Shown piece by piece: positions 34,501 to 45,520 of a stretch of DNA of 64,000 nucleotides (its first letter is position 1; each line of letters opens with the position of its first letter). Source of the stretch: Strongylocentrotus purpuratus (lineage: Eukaryota; Echinodermata; Echinoidea; Camarodonta; Strongylocentrotidae); NCBI RefSeq assembly GCF_000002235.5, contig NW_022145609.1, forward strand, positions 34,852,630 through 34,916,629, written 5' to 3'. A model generated the notes under the pieces. The model was given only the letters and a program-made list of their open reading frames with translations, ran no database searches and had not been told where the DNA came from. The position numbers and the translations under genes were made by a program.

Positions 34501-37500
34501 CAATGAGACAAACACAGAGGTAAAAGAAAACAAGATAAACAGGCAGACAGAAATACCAAAAGAAATAAAGAGAGAAAGGGGTATATGTGGTTATGTATCT
34601 TTGATTCGATAGTAGAGAGTTCCTTCATTTACTACCAAGCATTGGCTTTGAGTTTTGATAGAATTAACATTTGTCTGTAGAATATTTCCCCCCCCTTCAG
34701 TTTCTGAGATAGTACTTGGTACACAAATGCACTGCTGTTGCTTGTTTGTATGTTAATACCTGTAGGTATGTCTCAGAAGGAGATACAGTTGCTCAATTTG
34801 ACAGTATATGTGAAGTACAGAGTGATAAAGCCTCAGTGACCATCACCAGCCGATTTGATGGGGTCGTCAAGAAGCTTCACTACGAGCTCGAGGAGACCGC
34901 CAATGTCGGCATGCCTCTGGTTGACATTGAATTAGCAGGAGGTAATTTGAGATCGAGTAAAATACTGTTCACGTAACTATATGGTTAAAAAAAACTGGAA
35001 GCAAATGGAAGAGGTTAATTATAGATTACATAAGAAATGATGTACACTGGGATGATTTGGAATGATTAAAACGAAAAGAAATTGAATCAGTCTTGCTGAA
35101 AGTCACATGTCATGTGCACAGAATTTGGTACATGGGACTGCACTCACATTTTGCATTAATGTTTGGTCCTCTCTTTTTTCTTACATGTATCCCCCATGGG
35201 GCACCCAGAGATTTCAACTCCCAGGTATGGGGGCATTTGTAAAGGTGATTAATTTCATGGGACATGTTCCACAACATTCTACAAAATTGACAAAAAGAAT
35301 GAAAAATCGTAAAAAGAAGAGAGATTTTACAAGTAATTGTTGCATCTTTGATAGAACTCCTCCTTCTCTGTCATGTCACTTTTTTAATTTTAGGTGCATC
35401 TGCGAGTCAAGAAGAGGATGTATCGGGTGAAACATCAAGTGACTCAGATAGCGATACAGAACGGGGAGCAGTGTCCACTACCAGAGGCAAAGCTAGAACT
35501 CTGAGCACTCCAGCAGTCAAACGTCTTGCCATGGAACATAATGTAAGCAATGTCTCATGGCTTCTTTATATCATTAGAATCATGAATTGAGCAATGGAAA
35601 AAAAGTAAACTGGCCTTTACGCAGTCACAGACGAAGTGAAATATGCACTAACTTTAAAATCATAGATGCAGATGCTACTAATATTTAACCCCTAAGCTGG
35701 CCTAAAAAGTCAAATTTAACAAAGGCAGTTGATATAGTAATTTGTAAATTGAGAATAATTAATATCGAAATTTAAGGTAAGAAACATGATTTTTGTATAC
35801 CGGTAATATTTTTCTCAAAAAATTGAAATTGATCAAAAATTGTTGTTTTCCATATATAAAAATTGGAGAGGTGTCTTTATTTGTTACTTTTCCAGGGATT
35901 TTTACAAGGACAATATCCTGTGCAAAGGAGAGCCATATATATCTTTCAATGAAAAGTTATAACAGCCCACAGTTGTTCCCTTGATTTTCAAAATCTAATC
36001 TTAAAGGCCCACTGCACTACTTATAGCTACTTGCACCCTCTATATTACAAGCCATGCCTAATCGGTGACCATTGGTCCCCCATGATCCTCTTTTTCTTAT
36101 GTTAACTGAGAGCGGTCCAGTGACCTTGCAGGGCAGTCTAATCCCTCCTGTAAACTGTGGAAGATACGCTTTAAAAATTAGACAAAATCATGTAAAATGA
36201 GAAATTCTTAGAATCAAAATCAAAGATTCAAACAACCCCATGCATCGCTATACAAATAATACACAGGTGTGAGTGCATAATGGTCGATGCAGCGCATGAG
36301 GGTATTCACTATGGTGCTATAAAATTAACGAGGTGTAGCCGAGTGTATTTTATGCCATTGTGAATACCCGAATAGCGCTGTATAGCCATAACGTAACGAA
36401 CGAAAACCTGTGTTATTTTTGTTTTATAAAATGGGTCGACAATCTTACTTAGCAAGGCTGTAAACCTGCAACCTTTATAACAAATAACGTGTGCACACAG
36501 ACGATCGCGGCAGCAGTGGTCTCGTTAACAAACTGTTCATTGCATGGTGCGACTTCTCCTAAGCATCCATTGAATGACACGCAGCATGCATTATGCCTTT
36601 TTGTTGCATCGTTTTTGCACGGTTGTTATCACCAAAATGCAATCCCCGTGCGTGTGTGGTCAAAGTTCATGCGCGCACGCATGATCCATTTTGACACTTG
36701 TCATTGGCTACATTCTTGAACCCATTTTATAATTATTACTTATGCATGCACTAATTTTTAATAAATAAAAAGGGACAGGAATTATCATGCGTTGTGGATT
36801 GACTGTTTGCCTTGAATAACAATCTGGACTGCCACATTGTTAAGCCTTGTGTATTAACTGAGCTCTGTGTTCAAAGATACGCAAATGTGATGCGTATTAA
36901 GTCATCATTGTAAGAAAATGCAGCAGTTCTGCTACATCATATCTGAATGAGCCTTGTAAGAGTAAAACCTTGTATATGCTACATGTTCAATGTTAATTTG
37001 TACAGTTTCTACGAAAGGAAATAACATCTTTTTCTTTTTCTTTTTCTTAGATATCATTAAATGATGTGCATGGCACAGGTAAAGATGGACGAGTACTCAA
37101 AGAGGATATGCTACGTCATGTAGAACAGCTGGAATCAGGAGTACCTCAGTGGAAACCAGGTATTTCTTGAAGTCATATGCAATTGCTTTTTCTTAAATTG
37201 GCAGTGGGATATTATTTATGTTTTTCTTTGTACATTTACTTCATAGGTTAGAAACAAAGCTCTGATATTTTACATTTGATAAAAACAAGTTTAACTGATT
37301 GATAATTATAATAATTAATTGTGAATGGTTCTTATAAATTACTTTACCAGTTAACTAACCAAAGTGCTTGCAGCATCATTGTTACCCATGTTACTTTATT
37401 CAATTACGAATCTGCGTATTACAGTGCACACACTCCACTCCACTGTGGAGAAATCCAGCCAGTCACATATTTACATGGATGCCATTCACTATTATTATTA

Positions 37501-40500
37501 TAACTATCAATACAGTTAAACATGTTTTTATCAAATGTTATGAACCAAGAAATTATGCAAGAAATACTGGGACCTAGACAAACAAATTAGGCAAAAGTGT
37601 AAAGCGGCAAAAGAGACCTGGCTAAATGAACAATGTGCAGAAATTGAAACTCAATTTGATAAGAATATTAATGTTTACTGAAGAATAAATTAAATTTCAG
37701 GCAAAAAGTCTGGTTGCTCAAACCCTGGCTGTATGAAAGGAAAAGATGGGTCAATGCTATTTGAAAAGAAGGACAAATTTAGTAGGTGGATGCAATATAT
37801 TGGTGAGCTCTTTGAAGATAGTAGGGAAGCAATGCAGAGTTTTGCAGATGTAGTCAAAGGGCAAAAAGTTCTTAAATCTGAAGTTTGTTGGGCAATTTCA
37901 AAGATGAAGAAGAACAAAGTAGCTGGACCAGATGGTGCGGTCACTGAAATGATAGAAGCATTAGAGGAATATGTTATTGATAGATTAACAGAAATTATCA
38001 ACAAAATATATGATGAAGGAGCATTTCCAGACGAATCGGGCAAATCCATTTTCATTACTCTCCCAAAGAAACCGGGAGCTCTGGATTGTGAGCAAAATGG
38101 GAAAATCAGCTTTATTTGCCATATTACATATATTATTTTGAGGATATTGCTTTCGAGAGCATGAAGTAGAATAACACCCATGGTTAAAATAATGTTTCTC
38201 TCTTTTTTTCTTCTCTGTTACACATTCCTCTAGTTGCTGAGGAGCTTGAACCTCCACCACCGCCATCGTCCACAGCCAAACCTATCAAAACCCCAGTCGT
38301 ACCCCCTTTCACTCCTACCCCTTCACCTCCAAGAATCCCTGTCCGGGCCGTAGTTGGCCAGGACCGGACAGAACCCATCAAGGGTATCCACAAGGCTATG
38401 GTCAAAGCCATGGTCCGGTCTAACGCCATACCTCACTTTGGGTACAAAGATGAGGTGGATGTGACAGAGTTGGTTGCACTTAAGTCTCACTTCAAGGCAG
38501 CTGCTGCAGCCAGGGGTATTCAGTTCTCTTTCACACCATTATTTATCAAGGTCAGTAATGTATGCTTATAATCAGTGACTTAGCCTGGGTCAAGGTATGG
38601 GGGGGGGGGACACTTGCATCATAAGGGCCACAAGTCTCACTCAGAAAATGTTATAATGCTAATTTACAAGGCCTTTCTCTAATTAAGGGGAGGATGAACA
38701 GATTTTGTGGAAAATTTTGTTATGTGTACCATCAGTTTCTAATAATGATATCCCAGATGCCCATATTTGCCTCATCAGTATTTGCTGTTCTCCCTGAGTG
38801 CCCAGCAATCAGCTTTAGATGAGCTACCTCGATGAGGTACTCAAGCATGCAAGAGATATCTTCTCACTGGGTACTCATCAACTACACTTGGGTGAGAGCA
38901 GCAAATGTAGCTAAACCCTTGCAAAAGTACATTAGTGCCAAGAGACATTAGATTGTGCATAACTACAGCTCGGTAATGATTGCAATTGAGCAAGAATTTT
39001 GTAGAAAAGATGTCTTGCATGCCTCCTCAGTAACTTTCAAGCTACAGACCGATTTCAAACTGTGCAAGGTAGCTGAAAGGGCACTCGTTACACAGATTCA
39101 AGATCTCCTTCTTCTGCATGACCTATATGCTAAGACACAGTCTTCCTATTGACTGCACCACAGCGTTTAAACAGCCCTTGTCCGTATACAGAATCAGTTA
39201 TAAGAGTGGCACATGAACCTTATACAAGAATCCACTAATATTTTTTTTATCATTATTATGTTTGCTATCTGTAGGCAGCTTCAATGGCCCTCTCCTTCTT
39301 CCCTGAGATTAATATGAGTGTAGATGAACAATGTGAGAACATGACATATAAGGTAAGATCATTCAAATCAACATAAATACTGCTGCCTTCAGGCTTGGCA
39401 TGTTTTTAAACGCATTTAAAAGAGCATTTTAAATCACCTGTTTTTCTTGTTTACATCAAAAACATCTCATAGACATATGTGTTATAAATTTCAAACACAT
39501 AAATTGCTTTTCAATTTGCTATTATATTCTTGCTCAAATTTCTTGGTTTTGTATTTACTTTGGCTATAGCTGACAAAAATTAGCAATGAAGTAGCATTGG
39601 TAATGTAAGTGGATTCATCCAACTCAGTTGCTGGCTTTTATCATGCAGCTTTTTGAAAGTATATTTTGGCAGACCTTGCAGCCCACTGGGTGAGAAGCCA
39701 TGTTTTAGAAGGTGGTTGCAGATCTACTGAACAATTTTCTTAAATTTGATGACTAATTTATTAATCCCCCCTACCTATCTTAAATCACTCAACTCTAGGC
39801 AGCTCATAACATCGGCTTTGCCATGGACTCACCTCAAGGTCTAATAGTACCCAACGTGAAGAACGTCCAAGCCTTGACCCTGATGGAAGTAGCCCTAGAA
39901 CTCAACAGGATCATGGCCCTTGGGTTGCAAGGCAAGCTGGGACAAGCTGACCTCACAGGGGGCACATTCACACTCTCAAATATAGGCACAGTAAGTTCCA
40001 TCAGTTTAAATTATTCTATTAATGGTTGGTCACATAGCAAATCACCAGTCACTAAGTCTCATAGCTACTTTTATGCCTCCGTCATGAAGTAGCCGGAGGC
40101 ATTATGTTTTCGGGTTGTCCGTCAGTCCGTACGTCCCATTCTCGTGATCTCGTTATCTCAATAACCGACTGATGGAGTCCTGCCAAAATTTGGTCATGTA
40201 TGTAACTTGCAGAGCTAATGAATTGATTAGATTTTGGGGTCAAGAGGTCAAAGGTCACAGGGCTCATTATGTATGCAAAAATAGCTTGTGATCACATTAT
40301 CATTAGAACAGATGGACAGATTACCACCAAACTCAGGACATGTTTGTATCTTGCTAAGCCGATGAACTGATTTGATTTTGGGGTCATGAGGTCAAGGTCA
40401 AAGGTCATGGGGCTCATTATATATGCAAAAATAGCTTGTGACCGCATTATCATTAGAACCGATTGATGGATTACCATCTAACTCGAGCCTGTATGTTTCT

Positions 40501-43500
40501 TGCAGAGCCAATGAACTGAGTAGATTTTGGGGTCATGAGGTCGAAGGTGAAAGGTCATGAGGCCATTATGCGAGTAAAAATTGCTCGTGAACGCATTCTC
40601 ATTAGAACTGACGGATAGATCACAATCAAACTTAGGACATGTATATCTTGCAAAGCCAATGAACTGATTAGATTTTAGGGTCATGAGGTCAAGGATCAAA
40701 GGATCATACCATGTACATGAGAAATAGCTTGTAATCACGATACTCTGAGAACCTGTCAATGGATTAACCCTATTTAGCCCGGGGGGGGGGGGGGGGGCTT
40801 TAGAAGCCCCCCCCCCCTCGACATTTTTCGCGATAATTTTTTAACGCAAGAAAATCTTGCACTGAAATTTTGTGACTTTTTTCTTTAGAGTCTCGCGCAT
40901 TTTTTGAAAGAAATTTTTTTGAAAATCGGACCTACCATTACAAAGTCACGTGTCCTTTTGTCTTTGCATGTCAGCCCGAAAATTGCTCATTTGCAAATTT
41001 TTGCGGCGATCGGGCGATTCACGGCCGAGATCATAGGGGGGGGGGGGCTTAGAAGCCCCCCCCCCCCAGGCTATGCAGTTTCAAAATAGCCTGGGCTAAA
41101 TAGGGTTAAAATCGAACTTGAATTTGTAAAAATTCCTTTTTTTATTAGTTTGTAAAATTGCTCTATGACGGAGGCATCATTTTCGACTGCGCGTCGAAGT
41201 CGAAGTTCCATCTAGTTTTGTTCATAACTGTAAAGATGCTTTTATTGTGAGAAATTATTCATTTATATATTTATCAAAACACATTTCATAAGGACATCAT
41301 AATTAGGGCAGTGACAATTATAATTTATGGTTCTGTGTAGCATAAAAAGTCCCATTTGCAGGCCAAAAGAATGATAAGGTTAATTCCAACTGCATTTGAA
41401 AGATAATACTAATTTTGAATTTCCTCAAGACAAAAGGGCCTGAGAATGTCTTTTCAGCGAGCGCGGTCGTTAAATTAAATAGTCTGATTTTCAGACCCTT
41501 GTACCATATGGTTGTACGTTTTGTGCTGCACAAAGATTCAATGAGTTTAATTTTAGCCATTAAAAAAGTGGGTTATTGATGTAGACAAATGCTCATGTAC
41601 CCTTTACAGCTCATTTTATGTATGTTATTACCAAAGAAAAAAAAAGAAGTCAGTAAGTCACTGAATAGCATCTGACAATGAAGTCTAGCAAGTAAACAGG
41701 TTTTCTTGCATAATTTGAATACTAGGACACTACTAACATTTAAATTTCACAGATAGGACATACGTGACATATTCATAATTCCTGCAAAGTTCTCCAGAAT
41801 TCCATGTTGGCTGCAAAAGAGATACACTACCTTTAAAGAGGAGCAATCTATATTTTAGATATTTGATTATATTATGCAACACCTACGCATGTGTATAGAG
41901 CCAGTGGGATTATGGTATTTCTCAGATTTTCATCATGACAGGATTATCAATTTTTTTCACTCCTAAAATATTCGAAGATTTAAGATGACTGTATGCATAA
42001 AGCTTTAAATGTGGGCACGTTTAAGTTGCTCAGGCGTGGGTATATAGAGGGCAGCACACATACTATCGCACAGGAGTGTAATACCCGTTGGCTCAGTATT
42101 ATGTGGTGATCGCCAAATTGCCTACTTATATACCCACGCATAAACATCTTTAAGAGTATTTCCAAATTGTTTATTTGGCAGTAAAAGAATGAATTAAAAA
42201 AAGACACTTTCAATATATTGAACTACAATATAATAGATGAGCATATTGTCTGCTGAGGTGTGAACTCTCATCATTTAATACAGAGGTGACACCCTCTGGG
42301 TCTCAGACAATATTTTGTATAGCACTGTTGTTGCCTCTAGTTAGACTGTTCTCTTTTCCACCCTATCTTTCTTATTAGATTGGCGGAACATATGCAGATC
42401 CTATCATTTTTGCACCAGAGGTAGCTATAGGAGCAATAGGACGAATGCAGGTAAGAACATTGAACAGGTTCATCATCAATACATGCTGTCACACAGATGT
42501 TCAACAATTAATTAAAGTGATAAGAATTAAAATCTGGAAAAACAAAAAGATAAAAGAAATAAGGTTAAGTTTGTATTCTTTATTTCTTTAATAGTATAGA
42601 TATAAAGACTGCTATGAGAGGGAAAGTTGTTTTTGTAGGCTCAAGGGGACGTTACATCCTGTTATCACGCTAGGCATGCCGAGGGTTGATGGCAGGATGT
42701 AACGTCCCCGAGAGCCTATAAAAACAACTATGCATCGAATATTAAAGCAGTCTTTATATCTTTTATATGTCGAATTGACACAAAGATATACCAAGAGTTC
42801 TTACCTTATCCTTTTCTTGAGTAAAGAATGATTAAAACATCACAGAAAATCTGAGCCACTGTCTGTAAATCTTCGCTGTAAAGTTGCCTGAATATTACAA
42901 TCATTTGGGAATCGCACACACACTGCACTCTATTTTGTATCTGCGCTCGCACAACTGAACGTTTTACACGTAAACCAATGGGGATCTCACCTACTAGTTA
43001 AGTTTGAAATCTCTCATTTAATTTGCATTTTTTAAGATAGAATCATACCTCAGGATCATCAGATTCATTCTCATTCATCTTCATCTCTGTAATAGCCATT
43101 CTTGGACTCCTGTGCCTAACATGTGCAAAATAACCATAAGCATAGCCAGTGTATTGAACTGCACTAACTGCTCAGTAAACCATCTTGATGTATTAACTCT
43201 GTATCAACTGTTTGACGCAAAATCAGTCAGAATATATTGTGTACACAAGTGTAACAACAGGTTTTCCATGCCCCCCCCCCCCAACACAAAAGATGTTTTA
43301 TCCATTGATTTTAAATCCCACCCTAAAAAATGTTTAAATGTTTAACCCCCTTGAACATATCCCCCTTGAACATATCCCCCAAGCAAGGACTTGAAGTAGT
43401 AACCCCTAATAAAATTACTTGCCAATGATCATTATTATTTATATTAATAATTGCAAATTTTACAGTTCATGAAAACAGTCAGGGTACACGGCCTAAATGC

Positions 43501-44976
43501 GTTTTAACAAACTCAACAAACATACCCTTTTCCTGGAATTTTGGCTTATTTTACTACCCTTTTCATGCTTTTTTTGGGGTCGCGCATTCATACAGCAATG
43601 TATAAGACTCCACCCCTTGGGGAAGGGGGGCCTTTCTGTCATGAACACTTTACTCACCTAACCCTTACCCTGAACCTCACCTAGAAGCCATTCACAACAC
43701 GCGACCTAACTGTATATACATGTATTTGATGGAATATGTGTAAATCACATAGCAAACGTCCCCTCAGCAATTATTACCTCACCACTAAGATGTACCCAAT
43801 CTATATGATCCATTGATTTCTTTCTCCTTCCCTCTCAGGTACTACCTAGGTTTGATGCAGATGGTGACCTGGTCAAACCACTAAGATGCACCCAATCTAT
43901 ATGAATCCATTGATTTCTTTCTCCTTCCCTCTCAGGTACTACCTAGGCTTGATGCAGATGGTGACCTGGTCAAACCACTAAGATGCACCCAATCTATATG
44001 AATCCATTGATTTCTTTCTCCTTCCCTCTCAGGTACTACCTAGGTTTGATGCAGATGGTGACCTGGTCAAACCACTAAGATGCACCCAATTTATATGAAT
44101 CCATTGATTTCTTTCTCCTTCCCTCTCAGGTACTACCTAGGTTTGATGCAGATGATGACCTGGTCAAACCACTAAGATGCACCCAATCTATATGAATCCA
44201 TTGATTTCATTGTCCTTCCCTCTCAGGTACTACCTAGGTTTGATGCAGATGGTGACCTGGTCAAACCACTAAGATGCACCCAATCTATATGAATCCATTG
44301 ATTTCTTTCTCCTTCCCTCTCAGGTACTACCTAGGTTTGATGCAGATGGTGACCTGGTCAAACCACTAAGATGCACCCAATTTATATGAATCCATTGATT
44401 TCTTTCTCCTTCCCTCTCAGGTACTACCTAGGTTTGATGCAGATGATGACCTGGTCAAACCACTAAGATGCACCCAATCTATATGAATCCATTGATTTCA
44501 TTGTCCTTCCCTCTCAGGTACTACCTAGGTTTGATGCAGATGGTGGCCTGGTCAAACCACTAAGATGCACCCAATCTATATGAATCCATTGATTTCTTTC
44601 TCCTTCCCTCTCAGGTACTACCTAGGTTTGATGCAGATGGTGACCTGGTCAAACCACTAAGATGCACCCAATCTATATGAATCCATTGATTTCTTTCTCC
44701 TTCCCTCTCAGGTACTACCTAGGTTTGATGCAGATGGTGGCTTGGTCAAACCACTAAGATGCACCCAATCTATATGAATCCATTGATTTCATTGTCCTTC
44801 CCTCTCAGGTACTACCTAGGTTTGATGCAGATGGTGACCTGGTCAAAGCCCACATCATGAAGATCAGTTGGTCAGCGGATCACAGGGTCTTGGATGGAGC
44901 AACCATTGCAAGGTTCTCAAACCTATGGAAATCTTACCTAGAACAACCTGCTACCATGCTCATGGACATGAAATAA
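31440..44976 (+). CDS. DBT: Dihydrolipoamide branched-chain transacylase (BCKDH E2), complete 11-exon gene
   Basis: Exons: 31440-31511, 33425-33596, 34285-34360, 34766-34941, 35394-35542, 37051-37159, 38234-38550, 39275-39352, 39799-39990, 42379-42450, 44809-44976. All phases agree and give 526 codons (human 482). The product is the 24-mer core of the mitochondrial branched-chain alpha-keto acid dehydrogenase; it transfers acyl groups from lipoamide to CoA in valine, leucine and isoleucine breakdown. Domains: arginine-rich, acid-poor presequence ([19 protein letters not shown]), lipoyl domain with Lys128 in EVQSDKAS, acidic Ser-rich linker (about 167-195), E1/E3-binding domain (about 200-240, [12 protein letters not shown] and [12 protein letters not shown]), Pro-rich linker, and catalytic domain with His496 and Asp500 in SADHRVLDG. 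The terminal acceptor lies in a 97-bp tandem array. Confidence 0.97.
31512..33424 (+). other. DBT intron 1
   Basis: It contains a half foldback (31605-31750) and a single foldback arm (31885-31990) of the family seen at 194-2117. The rest is unremarkable. Confidence 0.5.
33425..33596 (+). CDS. DBT: DBT exon 2
   Basis: Encodes residues 25-81, a Ser/Arg-rich, poorly conserved presequence region ending [18 protein letters not shown]. The acceptor is TTTCAATGCAG and the donor GTAAGC, phase 1. Confidence 0.8.
33597..34284 (+). other. DBT intron 2
   Basis: AT-rich intron. I see no additional feature. Confidence 0.4.
34285..34360 (+). CDS. DBT: DBT exon 3
   Basis: Encodes [20 protein letters not shown] and VVVKEW, the start of the lipoyl domain. 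Phase 2 donor GTAAGTG. Confidence 0.96.
34361..34765 (+). other. DBT intron 3
   Basis: Purine-rich stretch 34420-34580; nothing else seen. Confidence 0.4.
34766..34941 (+). CDS. DBT: DBT exon 4 with the lipoyl lysine
   Basis: Encodes [20 protein letters not shown], then [20 protein letters not shown]. Lys128 follows EVQSD and is the expected lipoylation site. Confidence 0.97.
34942..35393 (+). other. DBT intron 4
   Basis: AT-rich intron with no recognised feature. Confidence 0.4.
35394..35542 (+). CDS. DBT: DBT exon 5
   Basis: Encodes an acidic serine linker ([15 protein letters not shown]) and the start of the subunit-binding domain ([14 protein letters not shown]). Phase 0 donor. Confidence 0.95.
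35543..37050 (+). other. DBT intron 5
   Basis: A hairpin-like inverted pair GGGTATTCAC and GTGAATACCC (36301-36369) marks a probable small MITE. The rest is AT-rich. Confidence 0.45.
37051..37159 (+). CDS. DBT: DBT exon 6
   Basis: Encodes [20 protein letters not shown] and [16 protein letters not shown], the rest of the E1/E3-binding domain. Confidence 0.96.
37160..38233 (+). other. DBT intron 6, containing a LINE fragment
   Basis: Apart from the reverse transcriptase fragment at 37700-38164, the intron has no recognised feature. Confidence 0.5.
37700..38164 (+). pseudogene. LINE reverse transcriptase N-terminal fragment
   Basis: An open frame of about 140 codons reads [60 protein letters not shown], then [12 protein letters not shown] and [19 protein letters not shown]. 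This is RT motifs 0 to 2 of non-LTR elements (NKxxGPDG, LPKKPG). It is truncated at both ends and lies in sense orientation in DBT intron 6. The frame is largely free of stops, so it may be a fairly recent insertion. Confidence 0.85.
38234..38550 (+). CDS. DBT: DBT exon 7
   Basis: Encodes the Pro-rich linker (EPPPPPSST) and the first part of the acyltransferase domain: [20 protein letters not shown], then [16 protein letters not shown]. Confidence 0.97.
38551..39274 (+). other. DBT intron 7
   Basis: Contains a G run at 38600-38610. No further feature is seen. Confidence 0.4.
39275..39352 (+). CDS. DBT: DBT exon 8
   Basis: Encodes [20 protein letters not shown] and ENMTYK, part of the acyltransferase core. 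Both boundaries are phase 0. Confidence 0.95.
39353..39798 (+). other. DBT intron 8
   Basis: AT-rich with no recognised feature. Confidence 0.4.
39799..39990 (+). CDS. DBT: DBT exon 9
   Basis: Encodes [20 protein letters not shown] through [11 protein letters not shown], a highly conserved stretch of the acyltransferase domain. Confidence 0.97.
40070..41215 (+). mobile_element. Helentron/HINE-like element, second copy
   Basis: Same family as 9281-10251 but on the plus strand. It starts near TTTATGCCTCCGTCATGA, carries GGTCAAAGGTCA-type repeats of about 150 bp, and ends TTCCATCTAG followed by T. The 3' palindrome is degenerate here. It is interrupted at a TTAA by another element. Confidence 0.65.
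40768..41105. mobile_element. piggyBac-like MITE with G/C-run hairpins
   Basis: The ends CCCTATTTAGCCC and GGGCTAAATAGGG are exact inverted repeats flanked by TTAA (40764-40767 and 41106-41109). CCC-starting ends plus TTAA duplication fit piggyBac. Next to each end lies a G-run, CTTTAGAAG or CTTAGAAG, then a C-run, which could form a very stable hairpin. The copy at 9.3 kb lacks the insertion. Confidence 0.8.
41330..41832. mobile_element. TTAA-type MITE (AGGTACTATGTCCC family), copy 3
   Basis: It shares GTCCCATTTGCAGGCC and the interior landmarks of copy 1. The right end CTACCT is followed by TTAA; the left end is eroded. Confidence 0.65.
42379..42450 (+). CDS. DBT: DBT exon 10
   Basis: Encodes [20 protein letters not shown] and GRMQ. 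Both boundaries are phase 0, with donor GTAAGAAC. Confidence 0.96.
42451..44808 (+). other. DBT intron 10
   Basis: It contains the long hairpin at 42599-42761, a C run (43271-43282) and the 97-bp array (43782-44847). I see no coding exon in 42770-43780. Confidence 0.5.
42599..42761. repeat. Long hairpin (foldback) in DBT intron 10
   Basis: Three nested stems pair: GATATAAAGACTGCT with AGCAGTCTTTATATC, AGTTGTTTTTGTAGGCTC with GAGCCTATAAAAACAACT, and GGGGACGTTACATCCTG with CAGGATGTAACGTCCCC. The whole folds into a stem-loop of about 163 nt with a loop near 42661-42692. It could be a foldback transposon or a small-RNA precursor. Confidence 0.75.
43782..44847 (+). repeat. 11-copy, 97-bp array of the DBT terminal splice acceptor
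   Basis: Each unit has about 58 bp of intron (ending CTCCTTCCCTCTCAG) plus the first 39 bp of exon 11 ([13 protein letters not shown]). Exon-like starts lie at 43839, 43936, 44033, 44130, 44227, 44324, 44421, 44518, 44615, 44712 and 44809: exactly 97 bp apart. Only the last continues into the true exon. The others run on as PLRCTQSI and a stop. A 291-bp trimer is visible: the variant TTTCATTGTCC precedes copies 5, 8 and 11. Confidence 0.95.
44809..44976 (+). CDS. DBT: DBT exon 11 with catalytic motif and stop
   Basis: Encodes [40 protein letters not shown] and [15 protein letters not shown], then TAA. His496 and Asp500 are the HxxxDG catalytic pair. Its first 39 bp and preceding acceptor are the last unit of the 97-bp array. 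Confidence 0.96.
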   Translation, partial: VLPRFDADGDLVKAHIMKISWSADHRVLDGATIARFSNLWKSYLEQPATMLMDMK

Positions 44977-45130
44977 TATACTCATATGCTGCAAATCTAC
45001 AGTGTAATATAGTACATGGTTTCTATGGTGTGTGTCCCCTGAACACAGTTCACTTAAGCAACATGAAGCCAACTTCAAATCATCATTTTCTTCAGCTGAT
45101 GGTGGCGGGAGAGTATTCACCCAGGCAGTG

Positions 45131-45136
45131 AATAAA
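45131..45136 (+). promoter_or_regulatory. DBT polyadenylation signal candidate
   Basis: The first AATAAA after the DBT stop, 155 bp downstream of it. A MITE starts 70 bp further on. Confidence 0.5.
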
Positions 45137-45206
45137 AGAATATGTCTGCTAGAGTTTGCATGTTGATTGGTGTCATGTGTAAGATTGAACCATTATTTAG
45201 TTATTC

Positions 45207-45520
45207 AGGGGGGTGTTTCACAAAGATCCTAAGTTGAACTTATCTGAAAGTTGGACTAAAAAATTATTGAAAGCCATTAGCATCTTTGAAAATATTTGGT
45301 AAAAGTTATTTTGAAAGGCATAAAATGTTGATTCAAATCATTCATATTTTCTATCATCAAGTAGATTTCATGTTATGGATATGGAATTTATAAAAAGTCT
45401 AAAATACTTGAATTTCTGCTTTTAAATATATTTCATTTTAAGGCTCCAATGGCTGTCCATAATTTTTAAGTCCAACTCGGTGTTAAGTTCTACTTATGAT
45501 CTTTGTGAAACACCCCCCCT
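45207..45520. mobile_element. MITE with GGGGGTGTTTCACAAAGATC ends
   Basis: Inverted ends of about 35 bp start AGGGGGGTGTTTCAC and include CAAAGATC-TAAGTTGAACTTA. They are nearly exact reverse complements. No coding capacity; it lies just downstream of DBT. Confidence 0.8.

Larger units (their letters stand above)
39991..42378 (+). other. DBT intron 9, with several mobile elements
   Basis: It holds the Helentron-like element (40070-41215), its nested TTAA-MITE (40768-41105), a TTAA-MITE copy (about 41330-41832) and an imperfect foldback at about 41990-42165 with GCGTGGGTATATA arms. Confidence 0.6.

Noticed and set aside
43839..44750. Ten extra DBT exons
   Set aside because: No unit has a donor site and each runs into an in-frame stop; they are duplicated acceptors, not additional coding exons.
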